Assembly: GCF_025753815.1 (NCBI RefSeq)
Contig: NZ_JAOWRF010000250.1
Span: forward strand, 51,855 to 115,854
DNA length: 64,000 nucleotides
Direction of reading: 5' to 3'
Source: Plectonema radiosum NIES-515
Lineage (GTDB): Bacteria > Cyanobacteriota > Cyanobacteriia > Cyanobacteriales > Nostocaceae
Under the pieces are notes generated by a model, which saw only the letters and a list, made by a program, of their open reading frames with translations, was not told where the DNA came from and did not search any database. A program made the position numbers and the translations under genes. This document shows, piece by piece, positions 1 to 9,174 of this stretch (the first letter of the stretch is position 1; each line of letters begins with the position of its first letter).

Positions 1-34
1 ACAGAAGTTAAGTATTTTTGTGTTCGTGGATAGT

Positions 35-469
35 TTACCAAGAAAATGGGTAAAAGCCCCGTCCTTCGCTTGACGGCTTTAATTGATTTTGTATATACTT
101 TTTTAGCACTTCTAGGGGTGCGCCGCCAACTGTTGAGGCAAAGTAAGAGGGACTCCACAAAGCCTCTTTTCCTAACGGCTTTTTAAATCCTTCCTGTCCA
201 TATCGACGGCTTGATACTCCTTTAAGTGCATTCACTATTTGAGAGATAGAAAGCTTGGGAGGATATTCTATTAATACGTGTACATGGTCTACCTCCCCAT
301 TAAATTCCTGTACCAAGAAATTCATTTTTTCAGCTACTTCTTTGAAAGATTTTTCAATCAATGCAAGGCTCTTAACTGTGAAAACAGGTTTTCGATATTT
401 TGTCACACAGACCAAGTGAATCTTTAAGTCCGTAACACTGTGCCTTTCTCTACGAAGATGACTTGACAT
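35..469 (-). CDS. tnpA: IS200/IS605 family transposase TnpA (Y1 HUH endonuclease)
   Basis: This is a single-strand-specific HUH transposase that excises and inserts the element at a short target site through a 5'-phosphotyrosine intermediate. From the ATG at 469 the protein has 144 residues, the usual length of the family. It shows the metal-binding His-Val-His pair at residues 62-64 (within EVDHVHVLIEYPP) and the likely catalytic tyrosine at residue 125 (KKYIQNQ). A longer frame reaches upstream to 517, but family members begin close to the SSHLRRERHSVTDLKIH segment, so the internal ATG was chosen. The gene is divergent from tnpB with about 50 bp between the two starts, a common IS605 layout. 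No frameshift or missing motif is seen. Confidence 0.93.
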   Translation of the reverse strand: MSSHLRRERHSVTDLKIHLVCVTKYRKPVFTVKSLALIEKSFKEVAEKMNFLVQEFNGEVDHVHVLIEYPPKLSISQIVNALKGVSSRRYGQEGFKKPLGKEALWSPSYFASTVGGAPLEVLKKYIQNQLKPSSEGRGFYPFSW

Positions 470-521
470 TTTGTACAGACCAATATAATGTAAACATACA
501 GACCAACTATAGCACAAAGGG

Positions 522-1682
522 ATGAAAGCAAGATATCAATACCGATTCTATCCAACAGACCAACAACGAACGAGCCTCGCTCAGTTGTTTGGTTGTGTTC
601 GTGTAGTCTGGAACGATGCCTTGGCTTTGTGCAAACAATCCCAAAAACTTCCTAGTAACGGAGACTTGCAAAAATTAGTATTAACCCAAGCAAAAAAGAC
701 TGAGAGTCGAGAATGGCTTAGTGGTGTAGCTAGCATTGCTTTGCAGCAATCAGTCGCGGATTTGGGAACCGCCTACAAAAACTACTTTGACTCTTTAAAA
801 GGCAAAAGAAAAGGCAAGAAACTAGGTAGCCCTAGATTCAAAAAGAAAACTAATCAACAGTCAGCGAGGTTAACTCGTGGCGGCTTCTCAATACAAAAAG
901 AAACGGTTTATTTAGCCAAGATTGGCAACGTAACACCGATATGGTCAAGAGAGTTGCCATACCTTGCTAGCTCTGTGACTATCATCAAAGACTGCGCTAA
1001 TCGCTACTTTTTAAGTTTTGTGGTTGATATTGAGCCTGTCAGCCTTGACACTAAAAACCAAAATATCGGAATTGATTTAGGTATAAAGACTTTTGCGGTA
1101 ATGAGTAATGGTGAAAAAGCTGAAAGTCCTAGCTATAAAAAGCTTGACAGGAAAGTTCGCAAACTACAAAAGAAATTAGCACGGCAACAGAAAGAGTCTA
1201 AACGTCGGAATAAGACACGTTTAAAAATAGCTAAAAAGCATAACGAGATTGCGGATATCCGTAAAGATTTCTTGCATAAACTATCTACTAAAGTCGTTAG
1301 CGAAAATCAAACTATCGTCTTAGAAGATTTGAACGTGTCGGGAATGGTCAAAAATCGTAAACTCTCTAGGGTAATTAGCTTTCAGGGGTGGCGAGAATTT
1401 AGGACTCAATGCACGGCTAAATCCCAAAAGTACGGACGTGAGTTTGTTGTTATAAATAGGTGGGAGCCAACTAGCCAAGTTTGTTCTGAATGCGGATACA
1501 AATGGGGCAAGCTAGATTTAAAAATTCGGTCGGTTCAATGTTTAAATTGTAGAACTGAACACGATCGAGATGAAAATGCGGCTAAAAATATAAACAAAGT
1601 CGGGATAGGGCATTGCCACGACTCTAAATGCACGTCGAGACGGAGTAAAACCATTCCGGTGGTATCTGTCAACGAAGCGTGA
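522..1682 (+). CDS. tnpB: RNA-guided endonuclease TnpB (IS605 OrfB)
   Basis: TnpB is the compact RuvC nuclease of IS605 elements and an evolutionary relative of Cas12; characterised members cut DNA guided by an RNA from the element's right end. The 386-residue protein is full length. The RuvC residues are present: Asp185 in NIGIDLGIKTFAV, Glu268 in IVLEDLNVSGM and Asp350 in HDRDENAAKNI. A four-cysteine zinc finger (C321, C324, C340, C343) lies between the last two. A basic, coiled-coil-like region (about 205-245, KLQKKLARQQKESKRRNK) sits in the middle. The N-terminal helix-turn-helix region begins with the typical YRFYPTDQQ. The reading frame is uninterrupted and all catalytic residues are in place, so it should be functional. 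A hairpin and putative guide boundary follow directly. Confidence 0.95.
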   Translation: MKARYQYRFYPTDQQRTSLAQLFGCVRVVWNDALALCKQSQKLPSNGDLQKLVLTQAKKTESREWLSGVASIALQQSVADLGTAYKNYFDSLKGKRKGKKLGSPRFKKKTNQQSARLTRGGFSIQKETVYLAKIGNVTPIWSRELPYLASSVTIIKDCANRYFLSFVVDIEPVSLDTKNQNIGIDLGIKTFAVMSNGEKAESPSYKKLDRKVRKLQKKLARQQKESKRRNKTRLKIAKKHNEIADIRKDFLHKLSTKVVSENQTIVLEDLNVSGMVKNRKLSRVISFQGWREFRTQCTAKSQKYGREFVVINRWEPTSQVCSECGYKWGKLDLKIRSVQCLNCRTEHDRDENAAKNINKVGIGHCHDSKCTSRRSKTIPVVSVNEA

Positions 1683-1686
1683 AGAA

Positions 1687-1719
1687 TCCCCGTGCGCAGA
1701 TCGCCGGGGAGTATGTCAA
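1687..1719 (+). other. Right-end hairpin of the IS605 element, probable 3' part of the omega RNA
   Basis: Just after the tnpB stop, TCCCCG (1687-1692) pairs with CGGGGA (1705-1710). GTATG and TCAA (1716-1719) follow. In IS605 elements this region is both the TnpA right-end substrate and the 3' scaffold of the TnpB guide RNA, the guide being the flanking host DNA. The assignment rests on position and hairpin only. Confidence 0.5.
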
Positions 1720-1733
1720 ACAAACAACTCAAA

Positions 1734-1898
1734 TAGACATCTCCAGGGACTAAGAATCAACCACGATTTCACTTCTGTTTTCCGGCTGATTTTTGGAGAT
1801 GTCTAATAGACAACCTATTTGAAAAAGAATTATTGTGACGTTAAATTTAACGTCTCTTGGGGTTTGGGCAACGCATAGTTCATTTTTGGAGATGTCTA
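1734..1898. repeat. Palindromic MITE-like repeat, family A (composite)
   Basis: TAGACATCTCCA at 1734 faces TGGAGATGTCTA at 1794-1805 and a second copy of that end at 1887-1898. The inner part of the second unit (AACGTCTCTTGGGG...GGGCAACGCATAG) matches other copies in inverted orientation. It looks like one element inserted in or next to another. Confidence 0.6.
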
Positions 1899-2326
1899 AT
1901 ACTCGATTAGGGCATTCAAGGTTGTTAGCTGACTGAATGTTTGCCAGCACTCCACCAAGAGAAGGAACTAGAAACCATGTCAAAAGGTGGTTTTTCTATA
2001 TTCGTAGCGATCGCATCATTCCACTTGTTGTAGACATCATGGCAATTTAGCTGACAATCTCAGCGATCGCTGTACTCAGTCGATTATTGTTTGGATTGAA
2101 ACCCTTGGTAGAGACATCAGGAACATCTGCTTTCATGCGATCGCTCAACAAGCAGGTGTAAGTGAAGCATAAGTTATTCGCTTTTGCATTGACCTTTATC
2201 TTCGTGGAATAACCGCACCCCAAATTAATCTTGCAGCGTGGGAAGCGGAAAAAGAATTTATCAAAAAAATTAAAACTCGACCTGCTCTAGTTGCAGGTCC
2301 CGATTGCCAACGTGAACACCTCACCC
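1899..2326. other. Gene-poor DNA with a possible coding relic
   Basis: No intact gene is seen. One + strand frame is open from about 2173 to the stop at 2371 (reads ...ITAPQINLAAWEAEKEF...) but has no start codon and a stop just upstream. I do not recognise the family. It overlaps the 3' end of the broken histidine kinase on the other strand. Confidence 0.3.
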
Positions 2327-3494
2327 TCAGAGATTTTCTGAAGACATTGATTTATGTACATCAACACGAATAATTGGAATTTCAATTATAAATTCTGCTC
2401 CTTTACCTGGTGCTGAAATACACTTCATATGTCCTCTATGTTGGTTGACAATGATTTGATAGCTAATAAATAACCCCAACCCGATTCCCTCCCCCACTGA
2501 TTTTGTTGTAAAGAAAGGCTCAAATAACTGCGACTTAATTTGGTCGTCGATTCCTATTCCATTATCCTTAATACTAATTTTTACCCAGTTTTTATTGATA
2601 AAATCAGTACAAATTATAATCACACGAGCATCATTTATAATTGGAGAAATATCACAGTTTTTGTGAGATTTATTTAACACATCAATAGCATTGATTATCA
2701 GATTCATAAAAACTTGATTTAATTGACTTGGATAACATTCCACATGGGGCAAATTCCCATATTCTTTAACTATTTCAATGTTAGAAGTTCCTAGCTCCGA
2801 TTTTAACTGATGAGAAATAAGTAATAACGTACTATCAATGCCATCATGAATGTTAACAGATTTTATCTGGGCTTCATCTAAGCGGGAAAAATTACGTAAT
2901 GCTAGTATAATCTGTTCAATACGTCTTGTTCCTGCCTCCATTGATGACAAAAGCATTGGTAAATCTTTAATTACAAAATCCGTCTCAGATTTTTCAATCA
3001 GGACTTCAATTTCCGCATCAGCATCAGGATAGAGTTGACGGTAAAGGTTAATTAAATCTACCAATGCAAGAGGTCTATTGATTTAGATGAAATAGATTGA
3101 CATGAATAAAATTTACAGGATTATTAATCTCATGAGCAATGCCAGCGACTAATCGTCCAAGACTAGACATTTTTTCAGCCTGAAGCAATTGGGGAGCTAG
3201 CTGGAGCTTTTTCATTGTTTTTTCCAGCTGTTCAGCTTTTTGTTTTAAATCTGCTTCCGATAGTCTTAATTCTTTCTCCATTAGTAAGCGTTCTTTATAT
3301 TGGTGATTAAAAGGACGGTATAAGAAAAAATATAGTGCTGGTGAAATCAATATTGATAGCAGAGTAGAATCAAGAAAAACCTCAACTAATTGAGGCATAT
3401 TTGGTAAGAGCGGGAAGAGTAGCATTATGAATGTCTCAGCACAGAATACTGAAATTGCGATTCTGCTGACAAAAAACCAAGGAGAATTTCGCAT
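2327..3494 (-). pseudogene. Sensor histidine kinase split by a frameshift
   Basis: Two adjacent - strand frames make one histidine kinase. The upstream part (3494-3075) encodes two hydrophobic segments in the first 60 residues, a coiled-coil linker and the HisKA box SSLGRLVAGIAHEINNPVNF with the phospho-acceptor His. It then stops at NLFHLNQ. The downstream part (read-through to 2327) resumes at PLALVDLINLYRQLYP and carries the N box (QVFMNLIINAIDVL), DNGIGID, the FFTTK stretch and GEGIGLGLFIS, a complete HATPase_c domain. Related cyanobacterial kinases run through this junction without a gap, and the two parts fit together if a single base is skipped near 3080. It is either a recent pseudogene or a base-call error. 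No response regulator lies beside it. Confidence 0.8.
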
Positions 3495-3642
3495 TTTGCA
3501 GATATTTTATAAATAAATGGATTTAGTTCTATATAGTATTCCCAAAAATTTCTTTAAGTTTGTTTCACAAGGCAGCTATGCTGGAGGTATTCGTGACCTG
3601 ACTTTTCTCGTGAAGTCTGTCTAGCAAGCTGCCAACCTTCAC

Positions 3643-3820
3643 CGTTGCCGTATTCTTGTTTACATCTATGACCCATTTGATACTGCTCCCGCAAGAACGT
3701 GCGATCGCAGTTGTTGATCGATTAATTAGTTCTGGAAAAGCGGTAATTAATACCCAGGTGATCGAAGAATTTTTGATGGCAACCACCTGCTTGCTTGCGA
3801 TCGCGATAGTTTGGCTATGA
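3643..3820 (+). pseudogene. Decayed PIN-domain (VapC-like) toxin relic
   Basis: The frame from 3643 reads RILVYIYDPFDTAPART, like the start of a PIN domain with its first acidic residue. After a frameshift near 3700 it continues AIAVVDRLISSGKAVINTQ and VIEEFLMAT, like the PIN core where Gln-Val-x-x-Glu-Phe is conserved. No start codon, antitoxin or second half remains. The similarity is by eye, so this is a tentative relic. Confidence 0.35.
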
Positions 3821-4441
3821 ATTCAGAAGTGAATGGCTCAATTGCGCTTAAAAAGTCACTTTGATAAACATACTGACAGAAAAGCACATCGCAAAATATC
3901 CGTTGACACAGACTAAAGTCAGACAATCAAAATCCGAAAGACCCTGAGTATACAGATATAAGCTATTTATATTCTTAAATAAAATAAATCTCAATGTAAA
4001 TCAAAGGTAAACACCAATATATGAGAAAGTGTAAAGAAGCTAGTACCGCTTTCTGGGAATTTGCATTCTCTTGATTCAAAAACCTTTAGTTATAGGCTTT
4101 TGAGCTTTTGCGGTAGAAAATTTATTTATGCTTATCTGTGATACCGACTGAGGGCATAAGCAAAATGCATAATTAATAATCGAGGATGCTGACATTCTTG
4201 AGAAGGAAAGGGAAAAGGGAAGAAAATATTGTTCCTTATTCCTTTAACCTTTTCCCCTGATAAAATTACCCTTCCCCTTCTTCATTTTTTGAGCAATATC
4301 CATCCACACTAAAAACCGCAGCCAAAGAAACTTGATAGTCTAAGGTAGTTCATTTATATTTAGTGAGGTAGCGATGCAATCTCCGGGGAATTACTGTCAA
4401 GCAGAACTGTAAACGTATATAAATGTGAATAAATTATCAGC
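3821..4441. other. Intergenic DNA, no gene seen
   Basis: This is AT-rich sequence between the PIN relic and the SpoIID-like gene. It has a pyrimidine-rich and purine-rich patch around 4200-4285 but no supportable gene or clear promoter. Confidence 0.5.
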
Positions 4442-5587
4442 ATGAAGTTACAATTGTTATTAGGGTCTTTATTTTCCCAGATTAAAGTCCGCCATTGGTG
4501 GATAAGCATTCTGTTTTGGATTGTTTTGGTTGCACCAGCTCAAGCATCTGTAATATTGCGTGTGGCAATTGAAAGAGGTGTTAATCAGGTAAAAGTCGGC
4601 AGTTCTACAACTGCGATCGTTAAAGATGGTTCTGGTCGCACTTTAGGACAATTACCGTCTATGAGTTCCTATTATGCCCAAGCGATTTCTGGGGGAGTTG
4701 CTTTGGATAGATGGCGATCTGGTTTATTTTGGATTGAGCCAACAGGTAAGGGATTTGTTTATATAGGCGATCGCTGGTATCGAGGCAGAACTCTGGTTAT
4801 TCCTACAGACAAAGGTTTAACCGCCGTTAATTGGGTTGATATCGAAGAATATCTCTACAGCGTCATCGGTGGCGAAATGGATGCCAACTGGCCCCAAGAA
4901 GCGCTACAAGCACAGGCGATCGCAGCTCGTACCTATGCCCTCTACGAACGCGAAAAACAGCGCAGCAATCCCATTTACGATGTCGGCGATACCCCCGACC
5001 GCTGGCAAATTTACAAAGGCGTAATTAGTGAATCCGGTGGCATTTATAAAGCAGTCGATGCCACATCTGGGCAAGTATTAACTTATAAAAATCAAATTAT
5101 TCTTTCAGTTTTTCACGCTTGTTCTGGTGGACACACTGAAAACGTCGAAGATGTTTGGGGAAACACCCTGCCTTACCTGCGTGCAGTTCAAGACTTCGAC
5201 CAAAATATTAGCGAGTGCAGTTGGGTGAAAACCTTCTCAAGCGCACAAATCAGCGCCATGATTCCTTCTGTGGGCAATGTCAAAGATATGCTTACAGAGG
5301 CGTTTTCCCCTTTCGGCAGCGTTAAAACCTTGAAAATTGTCGGTGACAAAGGTACTAAAGTGTTACAAGGCGAAGAAGTGCGTACAGCACTAAAGTTGAA
5401 AAGTACTCGCTTTCGGGTCAGCAAGGGAACAGGTGGTAGTTTTGTACTCCAAGGACTCGGCTACGGTCATGCTTTGGGTATGAGTCAATGGGGAGCGTAT
5501 AATTTAGCTCGGCGAGGAGCAAACCATCTACAAATTTTGGGGCATTATTACCAAGGTGTAGCCCTAACCCCAATTCGAGTCAAGTAG
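4442..5587 (+). CDS. SpoIID/LytB domain protein (exported, cell-wall associated)
   Basis: The 381-residue protein begins with a basic stretch and a hydrophobic segment ending in APAQA (residue 35), a likely signal peptide. A SpoIID domain follows. The diagnostic blocks are EEYLYSVIGGEMDANWP and EALQAQAIAARTYAL in the first half, FHACSGGHTENVEDVWG in the middle and GYGHALGMSQWGAYNLA near the end. In Bacillus, SpoIID is a peptidoglycan-denuding lytic transglycosylase and LytB an amidase enhancer. Cyanobacterial members are widespread, and their exact role in the wall or septum is not settled. The ATG at 4442 gives a sensible signal peptide, although no strong ribosome site precedes it. The gene stands alone; a MITE-like repeat starts 5 bp after its stop. 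Confidence 0.88.
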   Translation: MKLQLLLGSLFSQIKVRHWWISILFWIVLVAPAQASVILRVAIERGVNQVKVGSSTTAIVKDGSGRTLGQLPSMSSYYAQAISGGVALDRWRSGLFWIEPTGKGFVYIGDRWYRGRTLVIPTDKGLTAVNWVDIEEYLYSVIGGEMDANWPQEALQAQAIAARTYALYEREKQRSNPIYDVGDTPDRWQIYKGVISESGGIYKAVDATSGQVLTYKNQIILSVFHACSGGHTENVEDVWGNTLPYLRAVQDFDQNISECSWVKTFSSAQISAMIPSVGNVKDMLTEAFSPFGSVKTLKIVGDKGTKVLQGEEVRTALKLKSTRFRVSKGTGGSFVLQGLGYGHALGMSQWGAYNLARRGANHLQILGHYYQGVALTPIRVK

Positions 5588-5591
5588 TTAG

Positions 5592-5687
5592 TAGACACGC
5601 GAAAGTGAAAATGAATGTAGAGACTATTCTGTGCTACGTCTGTTGGGGTTCTGGATAACGCATATTTAATTTCTACTCCTATGTCTA
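5592..5687. repeat. MITE-like repeat, family B
   Basis: It starts TAGACACGCGAAAGTG and ends ACTCCTATGTCTA, and the interior contains GTAGAGAC and a GGATAACGCATATTTAATT block. The same block recurs at 37566-37660 and, inverted, at 43116-43188 and 61007-61062. Confidence 0.6.
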
Positions 5688-5929
5688 GTGGTTAGTTGAT
5701 AGTGGTTCAGGACTTAGTACAGGATTTCACAAATTCCTAGCGTTTTTAAATGCACACGAGCAAAAAAGATAAGCGATTCGATAAGTGTGGTCATACCCCC
5801 ATGAACAACTTTTCAAGACAGAGTGACGCAGAGTTTTTGTAATAAATTTTCGTCATAATTTATGCAATATTGTAGATAGCGCAGTCTTTGGCTGCGCCCT
5901 GACCATACAATTTTCATTACGACAATATT

Positions 5930-7495
5930 ATGGCGCATCAAAAAGCCCCTGCTCTTATCCCACATTCGGCACCGTCGAATATGGTAGCTAACAAGTATCC
6001 AACAGTTGGATTGATTGAAGTTCCAGCAACCGGACTATACGATGCAGAAGGCAATAATTGGACTTCTTTATATAGACATCGTTCTTTAATCAGCAAGCAA
6101 GTTTTGATAGCTGACTTGCAAGCAGGAGGATTTGATGCGCGATTGGTCAACCTCAGAGATGGGGATTATAGTCAAGAATTTGGGCAGATTTTCTGGAAAG
6201 GGATGACCTTGCGGAAAACTTATGTAGGTGGAGAAATTTTCGCTCTCGATCCTCACGCTTATGATGCTTGGGGAATTACAGTGAATTTCTCCCAAGATCG
6301 TCAAGTAAGCTGTATGATTGTTGAGCATCTTGCCAAAGGTGGTCGTCCCATTATCGTTGGGGGATCTGATGCTGTCGCAGAACCGCAACACTACTTGCAG
6401 GCAGGAGCAGTAGCAGTAGTTCAGGATAAATCCGGTGCAGCTAATTGGGCTATTCTCGACTATGTACTCGGAAAAACCCCACGGGAAGAACTGACGGGGG
6501 TAATTCTCGCAGATGGTAGACAATTTGCCAGGAAGACTAAAGCTAAAAGTCCAGAAGATTGGACTCTACCCTCTGTGGAGGTGGCTACCGAATGTTTAGG
6601 GATGCTACCAAATGTACAGGGAGTTGTGCCGATTGGTTCATTAGTGGCTGACATTGGTTGCGATCGCACCTGCGATTTTTGCATGACACCCACCTACGGC
6701 ACTGGCTATCGCCGAATGACCCCAAAAACCGCCCTCAAATGGCTGGCTATTCAGAAAGAAGCGGGAGCTCGTTCGATCAATATCGGTTCCGATCAATTCC
6801 TAGCCCGTGGACTCTTTCCTGGGGGACGAGAAGAGATCCTCGAAATTACCAATGGGGCGCGGGAGATGGGAATATCTCTCATGTGGCCTAATGGTTTAGA
6901 ACTGCGGAAAGCCACGGTGGGACACGGACGCAACTACGACAATACCGATCTCAGCCCTGACGAAGAAGTTATTCAAGCACTGTTTGGCTGGGATGGCAAA
7001 GTCGGTTGTCCTTTAGCTTATATCCCTGCTGAACGTCCCGTTTTTGGGCGAGAATCATACAGCAAGTTGTTGCCGTGGCAAGAGCATTGTACGTTGATGA
7101 AATCTGTCGTCAGAACTGGTATACCTGTTATTGCTTATGGCATTATTATCGGGCTACCAGATGATGACGATGATAGCTTGTTACGTCTTGAGGAAGCGAT
7201 CTCAGGACTCGTTGATGAACTCATAGAGATTAACCCTGAATTGGAATTTCAGATTGCTGTCTACAGCATTGCCCCCTTGCCAGGAACTCCCCAATCCCAG
7301 AACTTACGCAAGTTAGGTCTGTTGCAGTTTGAAGACCCCTGTGTTTGGGGAGGGCTATGGACACCTACTTGCAATACTCATCACCTTACCTACGAGCAGG
7401 TTTCCGATTGGCAAATTCGTCTATCTAAGATTCGCAGAACAAACACTGAATTTACCAACTACAACGGGGAATATTCAGCGCTAGTTAATAACTAA
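5930..7495 (+). CDS. B12-binding-like radical SAM protein
   Basis: The 521-residue protein has an N-terminal Rossmann-like region resembling a cobalamin-binding domain (about 20-200, with GRPIIVGGSDAVAEPQ) and a central radical SAM domain. The 4Fe-4S motif is CDRTCDFC within IGCDRTCDFCMTPTYG, the expected CxxxCxxC. A loop typical of the B12/radical SAM group follows (ARSINIGSDQFLARG), and a C-terminal part carries YGIIIGLPDDDDD. Enzymes of this type use a 5'-deoxyadenosyl radical for methylation or rearrangement; the substrate here is unknown. The classical DxHxxG cobalamin motif is not evident, so B12 may not be bound by the usual His. The ATG at 5930 is the first start in the frame. The next gene, on the same strand 400 bp away, is a fatty-acid-hydroxylase-type enzyme. 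Confidence 0.82.
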   Translation: MAHQKAPALIPHSAPSNMVANKYPTVGLIEVPATGLYDAEGNNWTSLYRHRSLISKQVLIADLQAGGFDARLVNLRDGDYSQEFGQIFWKGMTLRKTYVGGEIFALDPHAYDAWGITVNFSQDRQVSCMIVEHLAKGGRPIIVGGSDAVAEPQHYLQAGAVAVVQDKSGAANWAILDYVLGKTPREELTGVILADGRQFARKTKAKSPEDWTLPSVEVATECLGMLPNVQGVVPIGSLVADIGCDRTCDFCMTPTYGTGYRRMTPKTALKWLAIQKEAGARSINIGSDQFLARGLFPGGREEILEITNGAREMGISLMWPNGLELRKATVGHGRNYDNTDLSPDEEVIQALFGWDGKVGCPLAYIPAERPVFGRESYSKLLPWQEHCTLMKSVVRTGIPVIAYGIIIGLPDDDDDSLLRLEEAISGLVDELIEINPELEFQIAVYSIAPLPGTPQSQNLRKLGLLQFEDPCVWGGLWTPTCNTHHLTYEQVSDWQIRLSKIRRTNTEFTNYNGEYSALVNN

Positions 7496-7505
7496 CTATC
7501 CGGTG

Positions 7506-7539
7506 GCTGATGATTGGCTTGTGGAAGTCAATCATCACC
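7506..7539 (+). terminator. Hairpin after the radical SAM gene
   Basis: GCTGATGATTGGCTT (7506-7520) pairs with AAGTCAATCATCACC (7525-7539) with about two mismatches or wobbles. It starts 11 bp past the stop codon. Only a short T run follows, so termination is inferred. Confidence 0.35.
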
Positions 7540-7898
7540 GTGGTTTTCGGATTGTTCAAAACCCGGAAATCCGCGCGAATAATTAACTGGACAGGGATAC
7601 CTGTAAAACATAGTCAGTTGACTAGGAAATACTCACATTTTATGCAATTAGGTGATCTGGCAAGATGCTTGTGCTAAGTAGGGAGGCACAATTAAATATA
7701 AGATAAAGCCTCACCCGAAATCCCTCTCCTTAAGAAGGAGAGGGAAGCGGTCGGCTCTTTGAGGTTTTATATTTAATTTGACCCACTTACTTACAGTTGC
7801 CTGATGATCAAGAACGACTTTAAACAGAGCAAAACTAGGGTTCGTCTCAATTTCTCTCAAAACGCCGATTTTAGTCAATTAAAATAAAGGGTAAAGAG
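7540..7898. other. Intergenic DNA with a palindrome
   Basis: There is no gene. CCTCTCCTT (about 7724-7732) pairs with AAGGAGAGG (about 7734-7743) inside a CCTCACCC...GAGG element of a type common between cyanobacterial genes. A relative lies at 26025-26095. Confidence 0.45.
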
Positions 7899-8759
7899 GT
7901 GCAAAATTTTTTTAATTTCTGTTTTGAAATCGAATTTTATCTAAAGATTGCTATTAGTTGCACGATTGTTCAGCAGGTATTTTATTGGCTTTTGCACGAT
8001 ACCAAACTCAACTTGATAACAGAGGTGCTATTGTACTGGCTCGTTGGTTCTATCTCATTTTATATTCTTGGCATTTTCATTGAGAAAGGAATCAAAAGCA
8101 ACGATGTTTTTCGGGAAAAACTGACGGCAAGAGTTAAAAAAGTCAAAAAACAAGCATTTCCTTCATTTACCGTAAAAGGCATCATTACAGGGGAAATCAA
8201 AGCTTTGATAGCAGCGTTAATAATTCTATATCTAGCTCCAGAGGTTCATAGAGGAAATAGCTTACTCCTAAATCTGGGATGGTTTTTGATGAGAATAGTT
8301 GCTGCTGATTTCTGTTTTTACGTTTCCCATTGGCTCTTGCATAAAAAATTCTTGCAGAAAATCCATCTTAAACATCATGATTTTCAAGATTCATCAAGTT
8401 TTGTCGCTGGACATAAGAGCCTTATTGAATACATTATTGTCACCATCACAGACGTTTTGCCTATCTTTATATTTGGATATGACATCACCCAACTCTGTGC
8501 CTGGACTTTTATAGGCAATGCTTACAATTTAGAAGGTCATAGTTCTTTGTCAATATTTTTCATTCCCTCAGATTTTCACGATCTTCATCACACTGATTTT
8601 AAGGGAAACTATGGCATTCACGGATTTTGGGACAGGGTATTCAACACACTGAATCCTCCTACAAAGAAGCCGGGAATTATGTTCCCTGTGAGTCTTATTG
8701 AGAATAGAATCATCAAGTCGTCTATTACTTTGGATAGATCTATTAAGTCTATAGAGTAA
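7899..8759 (+). CDS. Fatty acid hydroxylase / sterol desaturase superfamily membrane enzyme
   Basis: The 286-residue protein has several hydrophobic segments and the histidine clusters of the di-iron hydroxylase/desaturase superfamily: HWLLHKK (HxxxH), HLKHH (HxxHH), EGHSS and HDLHHT. Such enzymes act in the membrane on lipids, sterols or carotenoids with an O2-activating di-iron centre; the substrate cannot be told here. The frame opens with GTG at 7899, and AAAGAGG directly upstream overlaps the start, so the exact start is uncertain. The C-terminus (NTLNPPTKKPG...) follows the last histidine box in the usual way. A hairpin repeat lies 50 bp downstream. Confidence 0.82.
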   Translation: MQNFFNFCFEIEFYLKIAISCTIVQQVFYWLLHDTKLNLITEVLLYWLVGSISFYILGIFIEKGIKSNDVFREKLTARVKKVKKQAFPSFTVKGIITGEIKALIAALIILYLAPEVHRGNSLLLNLGWFLMRIVAADFCFYVSHWLLHKKFLQKIHLKHHDFQDSSSFVAGHKSLIEYIIVTITDVLPIFIFGYDITQLCAWTFIGNAYNLEGHSSLSIFFIPSDFHDLHHTDFKGNYGIHGFWDRVFNTLNPPTKKPGIMFPVSLIENRIIKSSITLDRSIKSIE

Positions 8760-8812
8760 TGATCTCAACCCTGAGAGCCTATTTATAAAGTAAATATAAA
8801 GATGGGTGTGTT

Positions 8813-8915
8813 ATATCATGTCCGCTTGAACACTTACGATAAAAATGACGCTGAGATTTTGGAATATAACAACTCTGCAAATTTTATATCGTAACTAATT
8901 ACCCGGACATGATAT
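8813..8915. repeat. MITE-like inverted repeat, family E
   Basis: ATATCATGTCCG (8813-8824) and CGGACATGATAT (8904-8915) are perfect terminal inverted repeats about 100 bp apart. A further block next to the ends (ACGAT / ATCGT) is also inverted. No coding capacity. Confidence 0.7.
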
Positions 8916-8999
8916 TACGGCTATGTAGGAATTTGAGGGTTTGAGCAAGTTTAAATTTAGCCGTAACGCACCCTACAAATTAAGATTTACTTTATAAAT

Positions 9000-9105
9000 C
9001 AATACGCGGGCATGTTAAGGATTTTTGGTACTGATTTTAGACCTGTAGAGACGCGAAATACGAAGTCTCTACACTCGTATTTTGCGCTTAACACCAAGCG
9101 TATTG
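9000..9105. repeat. MITE-like inverted repeat, family C (copy 1)
   Basis: CAATACGC (9000-9007) and GCGTATTG (9098-9105) form the ends. The interior has GTTAAGGATTTTTGGTACTG, a TAGAGACGCGAAATAC hairpin half and CTTAACACCAAG. Other copies lie at 14279-14386 (inverted) and 26148-26251. Confidence 0.7.
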
Positions 9106-9174
9106 CTATATATGTGCCAATTGACATTATTTTGTGACGCTTGCGTAAGTCCTGTGGTTAAAGAATACCAACCA

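Larger units (their letters stand above)
1..1719. mobile_element. IS200/IS605-type insertion sequence (left end may lie outside the window)
   Basis: Divergent tnpA (Y1 HUH transposase) and tnpB (RuvC nuclease) genes make up the body. On the right, tnpB is followed by a short hairpin and then TCAA at 1716-1719, which resembles the right cleavage site of IS605-group elements. An imperfect hairpin at about 53-81, inside the tnpA 3' end, could belong to the left end, but no left boundary can be fixed. Both reading frames are intact, so the element could be active. Confidence 0.8.

Noticed and set aside
1535..1732. Open frame on the - strand across the tnpB 3' end
   Set aside because: It is antisense to the conserved zinc-finger region of TnpB and has no recognisable features; a shadow frame.
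1750..1983. Open frame on the - strand after the IS element
   Set aside because: It consists mostly of palindromic repeat DNA and has no ribosome site or domain.
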